Positions 36,201 through 48,200 of a stretch of DNA of 64,000 bases are shown piece by piece (positions within the stretch are counted from its first letter, which is position 1; every line of letters begins with the position of its first letter). Position numbers and translations under genes: made by a program. A model generated the notes under the pieces. That model worked only from the letters and a program-made list of their open reading frames with translations. It was not told where the DNA came from and ran no database searches. The stretch is from Okapia johnstoni (taxonomy: Eukaryota; Chordata; Mammalia; Artiodactyla; Giraffidae): assembly GCA_024291935.2 (NCBI GenBank), contig CM044310.1, forward strand, positions 82,148,713-82,212,712, in the 5' to 3' direction.

Positions 36201-39200
36201 CTCCGAAGCTCAGAGCTCAGGGCCATCATGAGGACGGGTGGGGAACTCTGTTTCTCTGGAGACTGAGCCTTTGCAGCGGCAGGGCAGCTGGCCAACATAG
36301 GGTCTGACTCCAGGCCTCCATCTGCTTCCTGCTCCCCCTGTGAAGACCCTGGGAGTTGAGGAACTAGCCCTCAGCTGCAGGGTGACCCCCAGCCTCCCAC
36401 GACTCATTTCCACCAACATTTAGCTCCCCACAAGGTTCTCTGGAGCCCAGGGCAGCTGTGGTCTGTGGTCAGGTGGGTGGTGAAGGGCCAGGCGGGTCTG
36501 GCCACCCCAGCTAGTGTTAAGGACAGAGCAGGGTGCGGCTGGGCTGCTTGGCAAGTGCACAGCTCCTGTGCAAACCCAGCTCCAGCTTGTCTTCCTCCTG
36601 ATATCTCACCAGACAAATCACTGCCTGGGAGTCAGGGGTCCAGGTCACAGCCTGGCTGTGTGTCACTGCCTGAGTGATCTCAGACTGGTGCTGCACTCTC
36701 GGGGGTCACTTCCCTCCCTGGAGAATGTGGATGTTGTGCAGGGGTCTCTGCTCTCTCTGGCTCTGACCCCAGCAGACTTGGTCTGTCTCCAGCTAGTTGG
36801 TGGACACACGGCACTGGCTGCTCCCTGGACCCTCTCCCACTTGTCAGAGGGACCCCAGAGGGCCCTGTTCATGTTAGGGATACCTTGTGCCCCAGGGAAG
36901 CTTAAGTTGGGGCTCCTTGTACTGAGTACTGTTGCAACACTCAGTGCTCCTGTTTCCTAGAGGTGGGGGTGTGTAAGGCCCCCCAAGGCTGTCCCCATGT
37001 TCTTTGTTTCTGCTGGGTTTGGGTGGTGCCCGGATCCTTCTGTAGACCCCAGCTGGGGCTGCCGGGCAGGGGGAACACCCAGTGATCCACTCTTAAGGCC
37101 TTCCCCACAAGCCATGGTGACCAGTGACAATTGCAATTCTTCCTCTTTTTAGTAGCCTTTGAACTTGGGGGTGACCACATCCATTTGCACACTCTTGGGG
37201 ATGGGGGGCTCATCCCCTTTCAAGGAGGCAGCCCCTCAGGCTGAGAAGCTTCTCTCCTGTGAGCTGGGCCTGCCCTGTCCCCACATGCTCCTTATACCCT
37301 GTACAGGGACCTTGAGCTTGTCCTAGGGTTTAGGGCCCCTCAGGAGCCCTGGCTGAGGTGGGGTGACCGGCCTCTGCCCCAGGCAGGTGCGAGAGGCCAC
37401 AGGCGTGGACATCAGCATGCGTGTGGGCATCCACTCGGGTAACGTGCTATGTGGTGTCATCGGGCTGCGCAAGTGGCAGTATGACGTGTGGTCCCACGAC
37501 GTGTCCCTGGCCAACAGGATGGAGGCGGCCGGAGTCCCTGGGTGAGGCTCAGCTGGACGGCGGGTGGGTCAGAGGTCACGGGGCTGACTGTGAGCTGCTG
37601 TGGGGGAGGGTCAGCACGGGCTCAGAGAGGGAGTCTGTGACCCCGAAGTGCGGGGGGCGCTCGCCTGGGCTCCTGTCCGCTTGGCCCTGCCTGTGTGCAC
37701 CCCCGGGCGGGTACCCACCCTCTCTGGAGGTCCCGCTGCTATCTGACTCCGGTCTCCCCCAGCCGGGTGCACATCACAGAGGCGACACTGAAGCACCTGG
37801 ACAAGGCATACGAGGTAGAGGATGGACACGGGCAGCAGCGGGACCCTTACCTCAAAGAGATGAACATCCGCACCTACCTGGTCATCGACCCCCGGGTACG
37901 AGGCTCGGCTGCGGCAGGATGGGGGTGGGTGCCATGCAGGAGCCAGGGTCCGCACCTGGGGAAAGGCGCCCGTGAGGGACAGGCGGGAAGAGTGAACGTC
38001 CTGTCACCAGGTATGTTTTAGGTCCCAGGTGACATCTTCTCTGGGCCTCAGTGTTCTGTTCTATGAAATGGGAATGGCAACAGTGCCTACCTCAGGAGGA
38101 GAGAAAGCCAGTCTGAGTGAAGCCCTCACCACGAACTGGGTGCGTCGTCAACGTTCTCGAACGAACTCTAGTGACATTCTAGTCACTATTAGTTTGTTTT
38201 TCACGAGGCTGTCACTAATCTTCCAGATTTTCAAGGCACATTTTAAAAACATGCCTTGGATGGGAGTCAGGGGAAGCAAGGGTTGGCCAAGGGGACGCTA
38301 GGCAAGAGGAGTCTCCGTGTGTCTGACCTGCCGCGTCCGCCTGCCCCCCTGGCACCTCTGTGTTCTCTGTGGGCCCCTCCTTCTTCAGGACCCCCCGTGG
38401 CGGGGCAGGGTGGGAGGCTGCGGGGCTCCTTCCAGACGCTCAGCCCTGGTCCTGCCCCTAGGCCACCCGCACCTGCAGGGGCCATTCTTTCCCGCCCGCG
38501 GGAGGCCAGCTCGTCTGGCCGTGCTCAGTGAGTCATCCTTGGGGCTTGCTCAAGAATGTCGGCAGGGGCTGGCTCTCTCAGCTCCCTCTCACTCTGGCCT
38601 TGGCTGTCCTCAGTGCTGACCCGGCTGCCAGTCTCCAGGGGGGCTGAGGGCCAGTCTCTGAACTTCTCCTCACTTCCTCGGGCTTCATCCTGCCGGCGTT
38701 CCCAGGGCACCCTCGATGGACCAGCAACTCTGAGTTAGCGTCCGGGGGAACCCCGCCTGGGTACACTGGGGCTGCGCCCGGCCCACCATGGGGGAACCCA
38801 CCCGGCCCCTCACCCTGACACTCTGGGCCCCGCCCACTCCCAAGCCCCGCCCACTCCTCGGACTCCCACTCCTACCTCCTCCCCAGCCCTGTGCCAGCCT
38901 CCCGTCCCTCCATGCCAGGCTTTGTCCATGGCAGGACCCAGGTCACTGCTGCTCCTCTGCCCAGAGCCCTCTTCCCTCTGTCCCAAGTGCTCCTGTTTAT
39001 CCTTTTTACTGTTTATTGTCAGTGTGAGCTCCCTGTGGGCAGGCTCGGGTGGGGATGTCCCTCTTCTCTGGGCTGCAACCTTGGGTCCTTGACCAGTGCC
39101 TGGCATGGAGCTGGGGACCAGACAGCTGGTGAATGAATGAAGCAGAGCCCTTGAGCCCAAGGCGGTGGCAGGAGTGGCCCCATAACCCACCCCTCAGAGC

Positions 39201-42200
39201 TGCCGGGTCAGCAGGTACAACCACGGACGCCCAGTCTGAGTCGTGTTCCAGATGAACGAGGGAGGTTTTAGCAAGAGCGTCTCATGCAGGGTTAACTAGG
39301 CTTCCTGTAATTTACCTGGCAACCTACCTTCCCCCATCTTTGTTTAATTTTACTCATTCATGTAGTCGAAAATTCAGAAATCATGAGGGGCATGTTGTAG
39401 ACAGTTTTCCGCACACCCCTGTCTACAGCTGGCACGTCCCCTCTAGAGGGGACCAGCATGCTGAGTGTGTTCCTTCCAGAGCTGTCTGTGGGTAAGTAGA
39501 TGGAAGAACTCTGCCCTCCTAGTAGCGCCCCCTCCTCCCGCCTCCCCACTACCAGTGCGAACCTTGTAGTGTAGCTCGGAGACCTTCCTTTCTGTGCGCA
39601 GAGACCACCTGCATCTCTTCTCGTGACTGCAGTGCACAACACATGGCTGCTCGGGCTCCTCTCCCGTCGTGGACGGGAGACCGGTTCCCAGCTCTGGCTT
39701 CTGTGGGCTTACGTGTATGAGGTCCCCCCGCGGATAAGTGTCCAGAGGTGGCTGGAAGGGGGGCCTGTGAGTTCTCCCTGGGCCCTGATTGTGAACAGGT
39801 GCATTTTTACTCAGAATTGATGGATCTTCAGTACACATTGAACTTTTAGGGACAGTGTATGGCTTCCCTGCCCTAAGAGAGAAAGTGAGAAAGTGCCAGT
39901 GACCTTGAACTTGAAGAGTTGAGTGCCATGTAGGCGGGGTTGCTGACAGTGAAGGGGAGGCAGAAAAATGTGACCATCCCCCACCCACCTGACTTCAGGG
40001 CAGGTCACTCCCTGCAGGGCAACGCTCACTCTCTGGACCCTGGGACTTTCCTCACAAGGGCAGAACCCCGTGCCATTTCCTCTGGCCGGGCAGACAGACG
40101 TGGCTCAGGGGTTAAGAATGTTTCTATCCCAGAAGGAGGCAAGAAGCTTCCAGGAAAGTTTCTGTTTGTGGCTTGACAAGCATTTGTGGCTGTAGGTGCT
40201 GGTCCATGTGGGTGTTTGTGGAAACCCCTGCAGACCGGGACTCCTGGAGGGCAGGAGTGTTGGTGGGGGGGCAGGACTCAAGCTGGCTCGAGCTTGTCCC
40301 TGGTGGCCTTTCAGATCGTCCCAGATGGGTTGTTGTTCCAGGTTGGGGGAAGGTGGGCCCCTCGCTCAGGGCCTGGCTGAGCCACAGCGTCCCTGGCACG
40401 GACACAGAGGGCGTGTGGCGGATGGTGGACCCATGCTGTGGTCTGAGGGCCGTAGGAGTGGAACTCCCTGGAGTGCTGCCCCATGGGGCTGTGGGTTCAG
40501 CCCTGGGTTGGCCGTCGCTCTGGGCTGCTGGCCAGCACTCCCCTTCCTCCCCTTCCTCCCGCTGCTGCCAGGGGACGACATGTGCCGGCCACATGAGGGT
40601 GTGCAAGGCAGGATGCCTGTGGCTTCCCGGGGCGCCATCTCCCCAGGGTACCTCCACTGGGAGGGGCTGATGGGCTTTCGCAGGCCAAACGGGGTCTTTG
40701 GGCTTGGGACCTTAACCAAGTTCTTGCCCTGGGGAGGCAGAGGTGGGTCTGAGGGGCTGTGCACAGTTGTGGTTGGGGCAGGGAGAGATCCCTGAGCTGG
40801 GGCCTCTTTGGAGCCCAGCTGAGGAGTGCAATGGGCTTCCGCCAGTCCCTGAGGGGCTGCAGCCCCAGCTGTTTGCTGTGTCATTTTCCCTTTTCTCCAG
40901 ATGGACCAGCGCTCTGGGCAGCATCACCTTTCTCAGGGAGCAGGGTGTGGGTGGGGGCGCCTTCCTGGGTTGAGAAGGGACAAGCTGTGTCTGTGTCTGC
41001 CCTCAGAGCCAGCAGCCTCCCCAGCCCAGCCAGCACAACTCCAAGAACAAGGGAGACGCGACCCTGAAGATGCGGGCGTCTGTGCGAATGACGCGCTACC
41101 TGGAGTCCTGGGGGGCGGCTCGGCCATTTGCGCACCTCAATCAACGCGAGAGCGTGAGCAGCAATGAGACCCTTGTGTCCCACGGGCGGAGGCCCAAGGT
41201 AGGACCCTTCTCCCAGGGAGCTGGGAGCCAGGGCCCCAGGAAAGAGCAGGGGGCCCATGCTAAGGGGTCCTTCCGTCTGAGCCTCACTTTCTGCCTGTGC
41301 AGGATGGTTCTGGGCTCTGCCCTGTGTCCCTCCCTCCTGGGGCCCTTGGGGAAGTGAGGGCATTTGGAGAATGCTCCAGGGGGCTGGGGATGTTTCTGGC
41401 CTCCTGGTTCCCCAGACCAAGTTCAGCCTCAGCCTGGGTGCTTGCAGCCTGGGTGGTCCGTGCATCAGAGGGTACCCGAGATGATAGACCCAGTCCCAGG
41501 ACCTGCACCATGCCCGTGTCTTCGAGGATAACCTTCTCCCCCTTTCCCTTCCAGGCCGTTCCCCTGCGGCGCCACAGGACCCCTGACAGGTTTGTGCCCT
41601 CTCCCCTGCTTCCCTGGCCAAGTCCTGTCCCAGTCACCTCCTCCATGCAGTCTGCCCTGACTGGCCTCTATCCTGAATGGCATCTCCACAAGGCTCAGCC
41701 TTGACTGTGGATTTCGCCCTGGCTTGGGTCAGCGCGTTGCTAGGAACCAGAACTTCACAGTGATTGAGTGCTTGCTGTATACTCACCCTGTTGTGGGGTT
41801 GTTGGGGTTGGTGTGAGAGATACCTGGGGTTTATTGGAAGAGACGCTGGGCCGGGGCCTGGGGATTGGCCCTCTGCTTCTTGCTGGGCCACTTCTGGGTG
41901 ATGCTGTGTGATGCTGGGCCTTCACTTGCCCTCTCTGGGCCTTAGTGGGGTCCGGCCCGACCCTCTTCCATCCTGCATGAGGCTCTGGGACCTCCTGTGG
42001 GCACCTGGGAACCCCACTTTGGGTGAGTCATCTCATCCACACCCCTGCCTCTGGGCGAGTGGATGTAGGTCCCCAGGCTGATGCTGCTGTGGGTGTCTGA
42101 TTCCAGAAGCGCATCCCCCAAGGGGCGGTCAGAGGACGACTCATATGATGATGAGATGTTGTCAGCCATTGAGGGGCTCAGCTCTACCAGGTGAGGCTCT

Positions 42201-45200
42201 AGAGATCCCTACCTCCCCCAAGCAGGGACCATCTTCCTTGTGTCTCATGCCCAGGGGCTGTGTCCACGGTGCGGCCACCTGAGGGCGGGCCCCTGTCCTC
42301 TGCCCCCTGACTCCTGAAGGCTTCACCCTTTCTGCTGTGTCTCTGCCCCACAGACCCTGCTGCTCCAAGTCTGATGACTTCTCCACCTTTGGGTCCATCT
42401 TCCTGGAGAAGGGCTTCGAGCGAGAGGTGAGGACCTCTGAGCAGCCCCAGGAAGGGGGGCTCCAAGGTCTGGGGGTGGGAGACAAGGGCAGCCAACACCC
42501 CGGGAAGGTCTGCTCCGGGAGGGTGTTGGGGAATCATTCCAGCTGCCACCAGGGTGGGGTCAGGAGTCCATCCAGCCTGTTGGGGTCTCTGTTGGCCTCA
42601 GCGCTCTGCCTGCCAGGCCTGGGAGTGGTTCGCCTACTGGGGTTTGGGAGGCTTTGCTCCCTACTTGCCAGACCTCAGCTGATGGCGCCAGGGCACACAG
42701 TGGCTGACAGTGTTGACCTTTTTAGGAAAAAGCCCCAAACTTAGTATTGGTTTGATGGGGCCCAACTGGTCCCCCATTTGGCTGCCGTAAAACCATGCTG
42801 TGTCCTGCTAGTGACCTTTTTTTAATAAAAATTTGGCTGTGCTGTTCTTAGTTGTGGCATGGAGCACCTTCAATTTTTTGTTGACGCGTGCAAAATCTTC
42901 AGTTGTGGCGTGTGGGATCTAGTTCCCTGACCAAGGATTGAACCCTGGTCCCCTGCATTGGGAGAACAGAGTCTTAGCCACTAGACCACCAGGAAAGTCC
43001 CCATTCATTTATTTATTGAGGGCCTATGGGTTCTGGCAGCGTCCAAGGCCCACACGTGGTCATTCCACCCTTACCTGCTGGCACAGGTGGGTGCTAGTAC
43101 CCTTGTCACAGACTCTGAGGTTTGGAGCGTCTTGGCCTCGGGTGTGGCCTGAGAGGGTGGGCCAGCCTGTAGCACCCTGGTGCTTGGACCTCTCTGCCAT
43201 TTCAGCCTCCAGGGGCTCCCTGAGTTGGGGGTCTCCCTGCGTTGGGAGCTTGGGGCCCGAAGGCAGGTGTGGTCACCAGGAGAGCTGTCTGGTGGCCTCC
43301 TGATGCTGCAAGACCCAGACGGGCTGCCTGCTCCCTGAGCCTCGGTTTGCTCACTGGCGGCAGGAGCCCCGCGGGTGGAGATCTGCCTGGTGTGGAGGGG
43401 CGGGCAGCACAGGGCCCCCCACCCAAGGGCTTGGGGATCAGGCCTGGTTGTGCTCTTCAGATTGGGGTGAGAACAGACCCACCGCTAGCCCCAGTCACAG
43501 CAGCCCTGGAGCTCACTTGGGCTACTGGATTTTCAGGGACCTGGGAAATAAAGTCGGAGACCCGAGCCTGGTGGGGAAGGGGAAGGGATTGCCTCTGAAT
43601 ATAAAAGAGAATCTGCAAAACGGAAACAAATGAGAGTGGTTTGTTCACGATGATGTAACAGCGTCACGGTGAAATCAAGGAGGCGGTATAAGGGTGTTTT
43701 TTTCAAAAGATGATTAACTAGAGCCAGGGTGGAGCTGGGAAGAGGTCAGGGCAAGTGGCTCTGTGGGTGGGGCCTCGACTGCCCCTCACAGTCTCTGTCG
43801 CCCCCAGTACCGCCTGGCGCCCATCCCCCGGGTCCGCTACTACTTCGCTTGTGCCAGCCTCATCTTCGTCTGCATCCTGCTCGTCCACGTCTTGCTGTTG
43901 TCCAGGTCAGTCGGGGGCCGGGCCGGATGGTCAGGCCCACCAGGGTCAGGCGAGGAGGGCTGGGGACCCTGCAGATCCCATCAGAACACCTGTGAGAAGG
44001 GGCTGGCCATGAGTAACTAGTCACTTTAGACCTCCGAGCTGCAGAAACTGGCCCGGGTGCAGTGGTCCCCATACCTGGAGTTGCCAATGTTCAGTTTTTA
44101 GTTTTTTTTTTTTTTAATTAATTTAATTGGAGGCTAATTACTTTACAATATTGTGGTGGTTTTTGCCATACATTGACATGAATCAGCCATGGCAGTTTTT
44201 CATTTTAATTGAAGGTGCTTGCTCCCACATGCCTCCCACCTCCACAGTCACTGGTTATCTGTGTGGCCCTGCAGGCATTTCAGTTGCCCTAGGTGTTTGG
44301 AGTTGTAGAAGGGCCAACTCTTAAAATTGTAATTGCCACCATCTCCCGCTTAGGTGTGGGAAATTGAGGCTCCGGGGTGGAGGTGGGGGCTCTATTGATG
44401 GGAGCAGGGACAGGGACAGGGGCCTGAGGTCACAGGGAGAGAGTAAGGTCAGCTCCTTGGTGGCCTCTGGAAGGGTGCGTAGGCCAAAGGCTCCACTAGG
44501 ACCATGGTTCAGGATGTGCTTAAGAAAGGCAAAATAAGGACCACGTTTAGATGTGCTATGTGCTTGCTGGACAGGAGTGTAAAAGCTGCGTAACCACTGA
44601 TTGCTTGTGTACTGGGCCCAGAAATGGGGGGGGGGGGCTGATGTTGATCCTGGTCTTGCATGTTGTTCGTGGGGCAGCCGGACCACGGTGTGCAGAGTCC
44701 CCCTTTGGCTGAGGTGCTGGGGGTGGGCATATCCACATGCCCTGGGCAGAGGGTCCCCTCAAACTTAGGTTTTTTCCTTCTTCTCCAGGACGAAGACTCT
44801 GGGCGTGTCCTTTGGGCTGGTGGCCTGCGTGCTTGGGCTGGTACTGGGCTTGTGCTTCGCCGACCAGTTCTTGGTGAGCGGGAAGTCCCTGACTGAGTGC
44901 TGGCCAGGCCCTAGCAGGTGTCGGGGCAGTGGTGGGGCAAACCCCGGCCCCGAGCCCCAGCCCCTCCCCACGAGCTCTGCCCCCCCCAGCCTGGAGGACA
45001 GTGCTGAGTGCCCTGGAGGCTCCTCCCAGGGTTCTCTTTCCCAGGTGCTAGTGGTCCCCCAGTGACCATGGATGTCCCAGCCACGAGGGTGAGGATGTCC
45101 TTCTGAGCTCTGGGCTGGACACAGGCACAGCAACCCTGATCCCCACTCGGAGCTCTTGGAAGCTCTCACTCTGCTAGGCCCTTGGGCTGTGGACCCCGGC

Positions 45201-48200
45201 CCCAGGCCCAGCAACTCTGGGTACTGTGGGTGCTCTGTGATGATACTGTGATTCCACAGAGGTGCTGCCCAGCCCGGGGGATGCTCCGAGCCATCACTGA
45301 GAGCGTGGAGACACAGCCCCTGCTGCGGGTGTCCCTGGCCATCCTGACCATCGGCAGCCTGCTTGTCATCGCCATTGTCAACCTGGTGGGTGCCAGGGGC
45401 CAGGGCTGGTGGGCCTGGCCAGCACCCCTCAGGCTGTGCACACTTCCAGGGAGGAGGGAGTCAGTGTTTGACCCTGGGAACCTCTAGGTTCTAGAATCCC
45501 ATAATCCTGTTGCCTAAAAGCAGCATCTGGTGTGGCCATATCCACAGCCTGGTGGGCCAGGGCTGTGGCAGCCCCCGTGGTGGCTCCAAGCTCCTCAGTC
45601 TGCACATGAGGACTCGAGGCCACCAGAGTGCTCACCTGGCTACCACAGTGTCCTTGACATCCCGATCTTTCTCCAGCCCCCGAGGAGGTCGTCTCAGCCT
45701 CTCTGAGACCCCAGTCTCCTCACTGGGGTCGAGCTGCCCTGGGCACAAGCTGAGGGGCATGCGGGCCCCACTTCACGGGCTGGGCTCACATGCTTCGTGC
45801 TCAGACGGCACTCTTCCTGGCCGGTTCTGCCCGCCCCACATCTAGAGTCAGCATCTCCCCCTGACCTCCATGTCCCCTGCACTTGGGACTCTGTGACCGC
45901 CTCCCTCAGCATCACGCGGGGAGAAGTGGACTCACTGAAAATGTTGCTCCCAGCTTCTCCCCGAGTCAGCCCTGGGGGCTCTGGGGCAGGATCCACATGC
46001 CTTGCTTTGACTCCCTTCCCCTGCAGTGGAGCTGCGGCTGCAGTGGGATGTCGGGGTGCTGGGCTTAGAGCTGCGCCTGGCAGGAGATGCTCACAGTGCC
46101 CGCGGAGCCCCGGGTCCTGCCCTCTGCCCCCAGCCCTGCGTGGCCCGAGCAGACCCTGGGTTGCCCCCAGACCACCTCTCACAGGGCCTTTGTCTTGTCC
46201 GTAGCCGCTGATGCCCTTCCCAGACCTGGGGCTGTCTGTCGGGAACGAGACAGGCCTGAGGGCTGAGAACAGCTGGAAGATGACCCCATGCTGGCTCCTC
46301 CCGGTAAGTGTGTCCCTCCAGGTGTCCCATGCCCTCACTCGGATTTTCCCTGCATGCTCAGAGCGTGCTGAGCTCCGGAGCCCGTGGGCTCTCCCAGGAG
46401 AGGCGGCAAGAGGGCAGGCAGGGCAGAGTGGGGCTGAGGGGTCTGGGTGCTGGCACCTGGATCCAGGGCAAGAAGGTGGAAGCGCCTCATGCTGGTGGTT
46501 GTCCTCCTCCACGCCCATCATGATCTCACTTCGTGGGTGGGGAACTGGTGTGGGAGGGTGACGCGTTTGTCTCGGAGGCAGCGGAGCCAGGACTGGGCGC
46601 AGGCGGGCTGACACCAGAAGCCGTGCCTGGAGTGCCCTCCTGGACAGAATGAGGGCGGTAGGACTTGAGTGGGGCGGTGGGGGATTCGAGCTGGTCTCTG
46701 AAGGGCAGAAAGGTCATGGGTCGGCAGGGAGATAGGAGGTGGGACAGGGAGAAAAAGCCAAGGCAGGTGGTGGGCACAGTAGGTTTCAGGTGGTTGTCAC
46801 AGGGAGGAGGTGGGGGAGGGTTGGGAGATGAAGCCAGAGGTAGGTTAGCTCCAGCTCTGGGCAGAGCACAAGGGTGAGGAGCTCGGTCTTTATGCTGGGG
46901 GCACTGGGGAGCCACAGCATGATCTTGAGCAGGAGACTGACGTGGGTGGAGATGCACTTCGGGAGGGACCAGCTCATGGCAGAACTCAAGACCTTGTCAC
47001 GGCCACACAGCACTGGCATTTTCATTTACTACAGTTTTTTTCCTTTTAAATGAGTTCATTGGGTGTAAGTGGAAGTAAACATATGGTAAAAACAACACAG
47101 TATAGAAAGTTTTAGGTTCCATTGCCTGCTCCTTGTTAAGGGAGACAGGATAGTGATGCTAAAGACACGCTGGTTCTTCATGGATTCCCCTGTGGCTAAA
47201 GGTATCCCTCCCTTTGGCGACCTTTGGTCTGGGAGGTGCCTCTTGGTGACAGGAGGTGGTGGGGTGACCGACATCCCTGTCTCCCCAGTATTACACCTGC
47301 AGCTGCATCCTGGCCTTCATCGCTTGCTCTGTCTTCCTGCGGATGAGCCTGGAGCTGAAGGTCGTGCTGCTGACCGTGGCCTTGGTGGCCTACCTGGTCC
47401 TCTTCAACATCTCCCCGTGCTGGCAGTGGGACTGCTGTGGCCACAGCCTGGGCAACCTCACCGGGACCAATGGCACCCTCAGGTGAGGCCCCCATCCCTC
47501 ACTGGAGGACCCCCGCCCACTGCCCATCCTGTCTGTGGCCCACTGCAGCACCCTTTGTTTTGTCTCAGTGCCATTTCAAACCCGGGTGCTTTTGCATCCA
47601 CAGTCCCCCATGGACCGGACCGCTTGTGGGCTGGACTGGCAGGTGGTGTGGTTCCCACTTTACAGAAGGGGAAGTGATGGCCCTGGGTCTGCAGCGTTCA
47701 GAACTGAATGTGACTCATCGGCAGGGGGTGTGTCCCCGGTCCCCAGAGGCCATCTGGTCATCCTGTCTCTGGGCCAGTCTGGGGTGGGAGGTGGAGGCTG
47801 CAGCCCTTAGCCCAGCGCCCGGCTCTGAGCCGTGTCCTGGGTCTCAAGAGTTCTGCAGAGAGCGGTCGTCTCTGGTCTGTTCCCAGGCACATGGAGGGGC
47901 TAGTGTGTGTGTGCTTCTGGGGCTGGGGGCTCAGGTGGGTTGAGAGAGACCTGGCTGCCTTGAACTAAAAGGCTGAAACTGGGGGACCCAGAACAAGGTC
48001 TGCTTCTATGGGCCTGGCTGGCACCCGCGACTCCTTCTGCAAGCCCCGCTCAACTTGAGGAGCGTGGGCTGCCTTTGGCTGCCCCCCCGACCCGCCTACA
48101 GTGCTTTCCTTGACTTTGCCACAGCCCTTCCCTGTGACCAGGTGTCAGCTCTGATGTCACCTCCCTGTCAGCCTCCACGGTATGACCCTCTTTCCTTTAC

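Noticed and set aside
40881..41621. 246-codon minus-strand open frame
   Set aside because: It is the antisense shadow of ADCY7 exons 10-11 and their introns.
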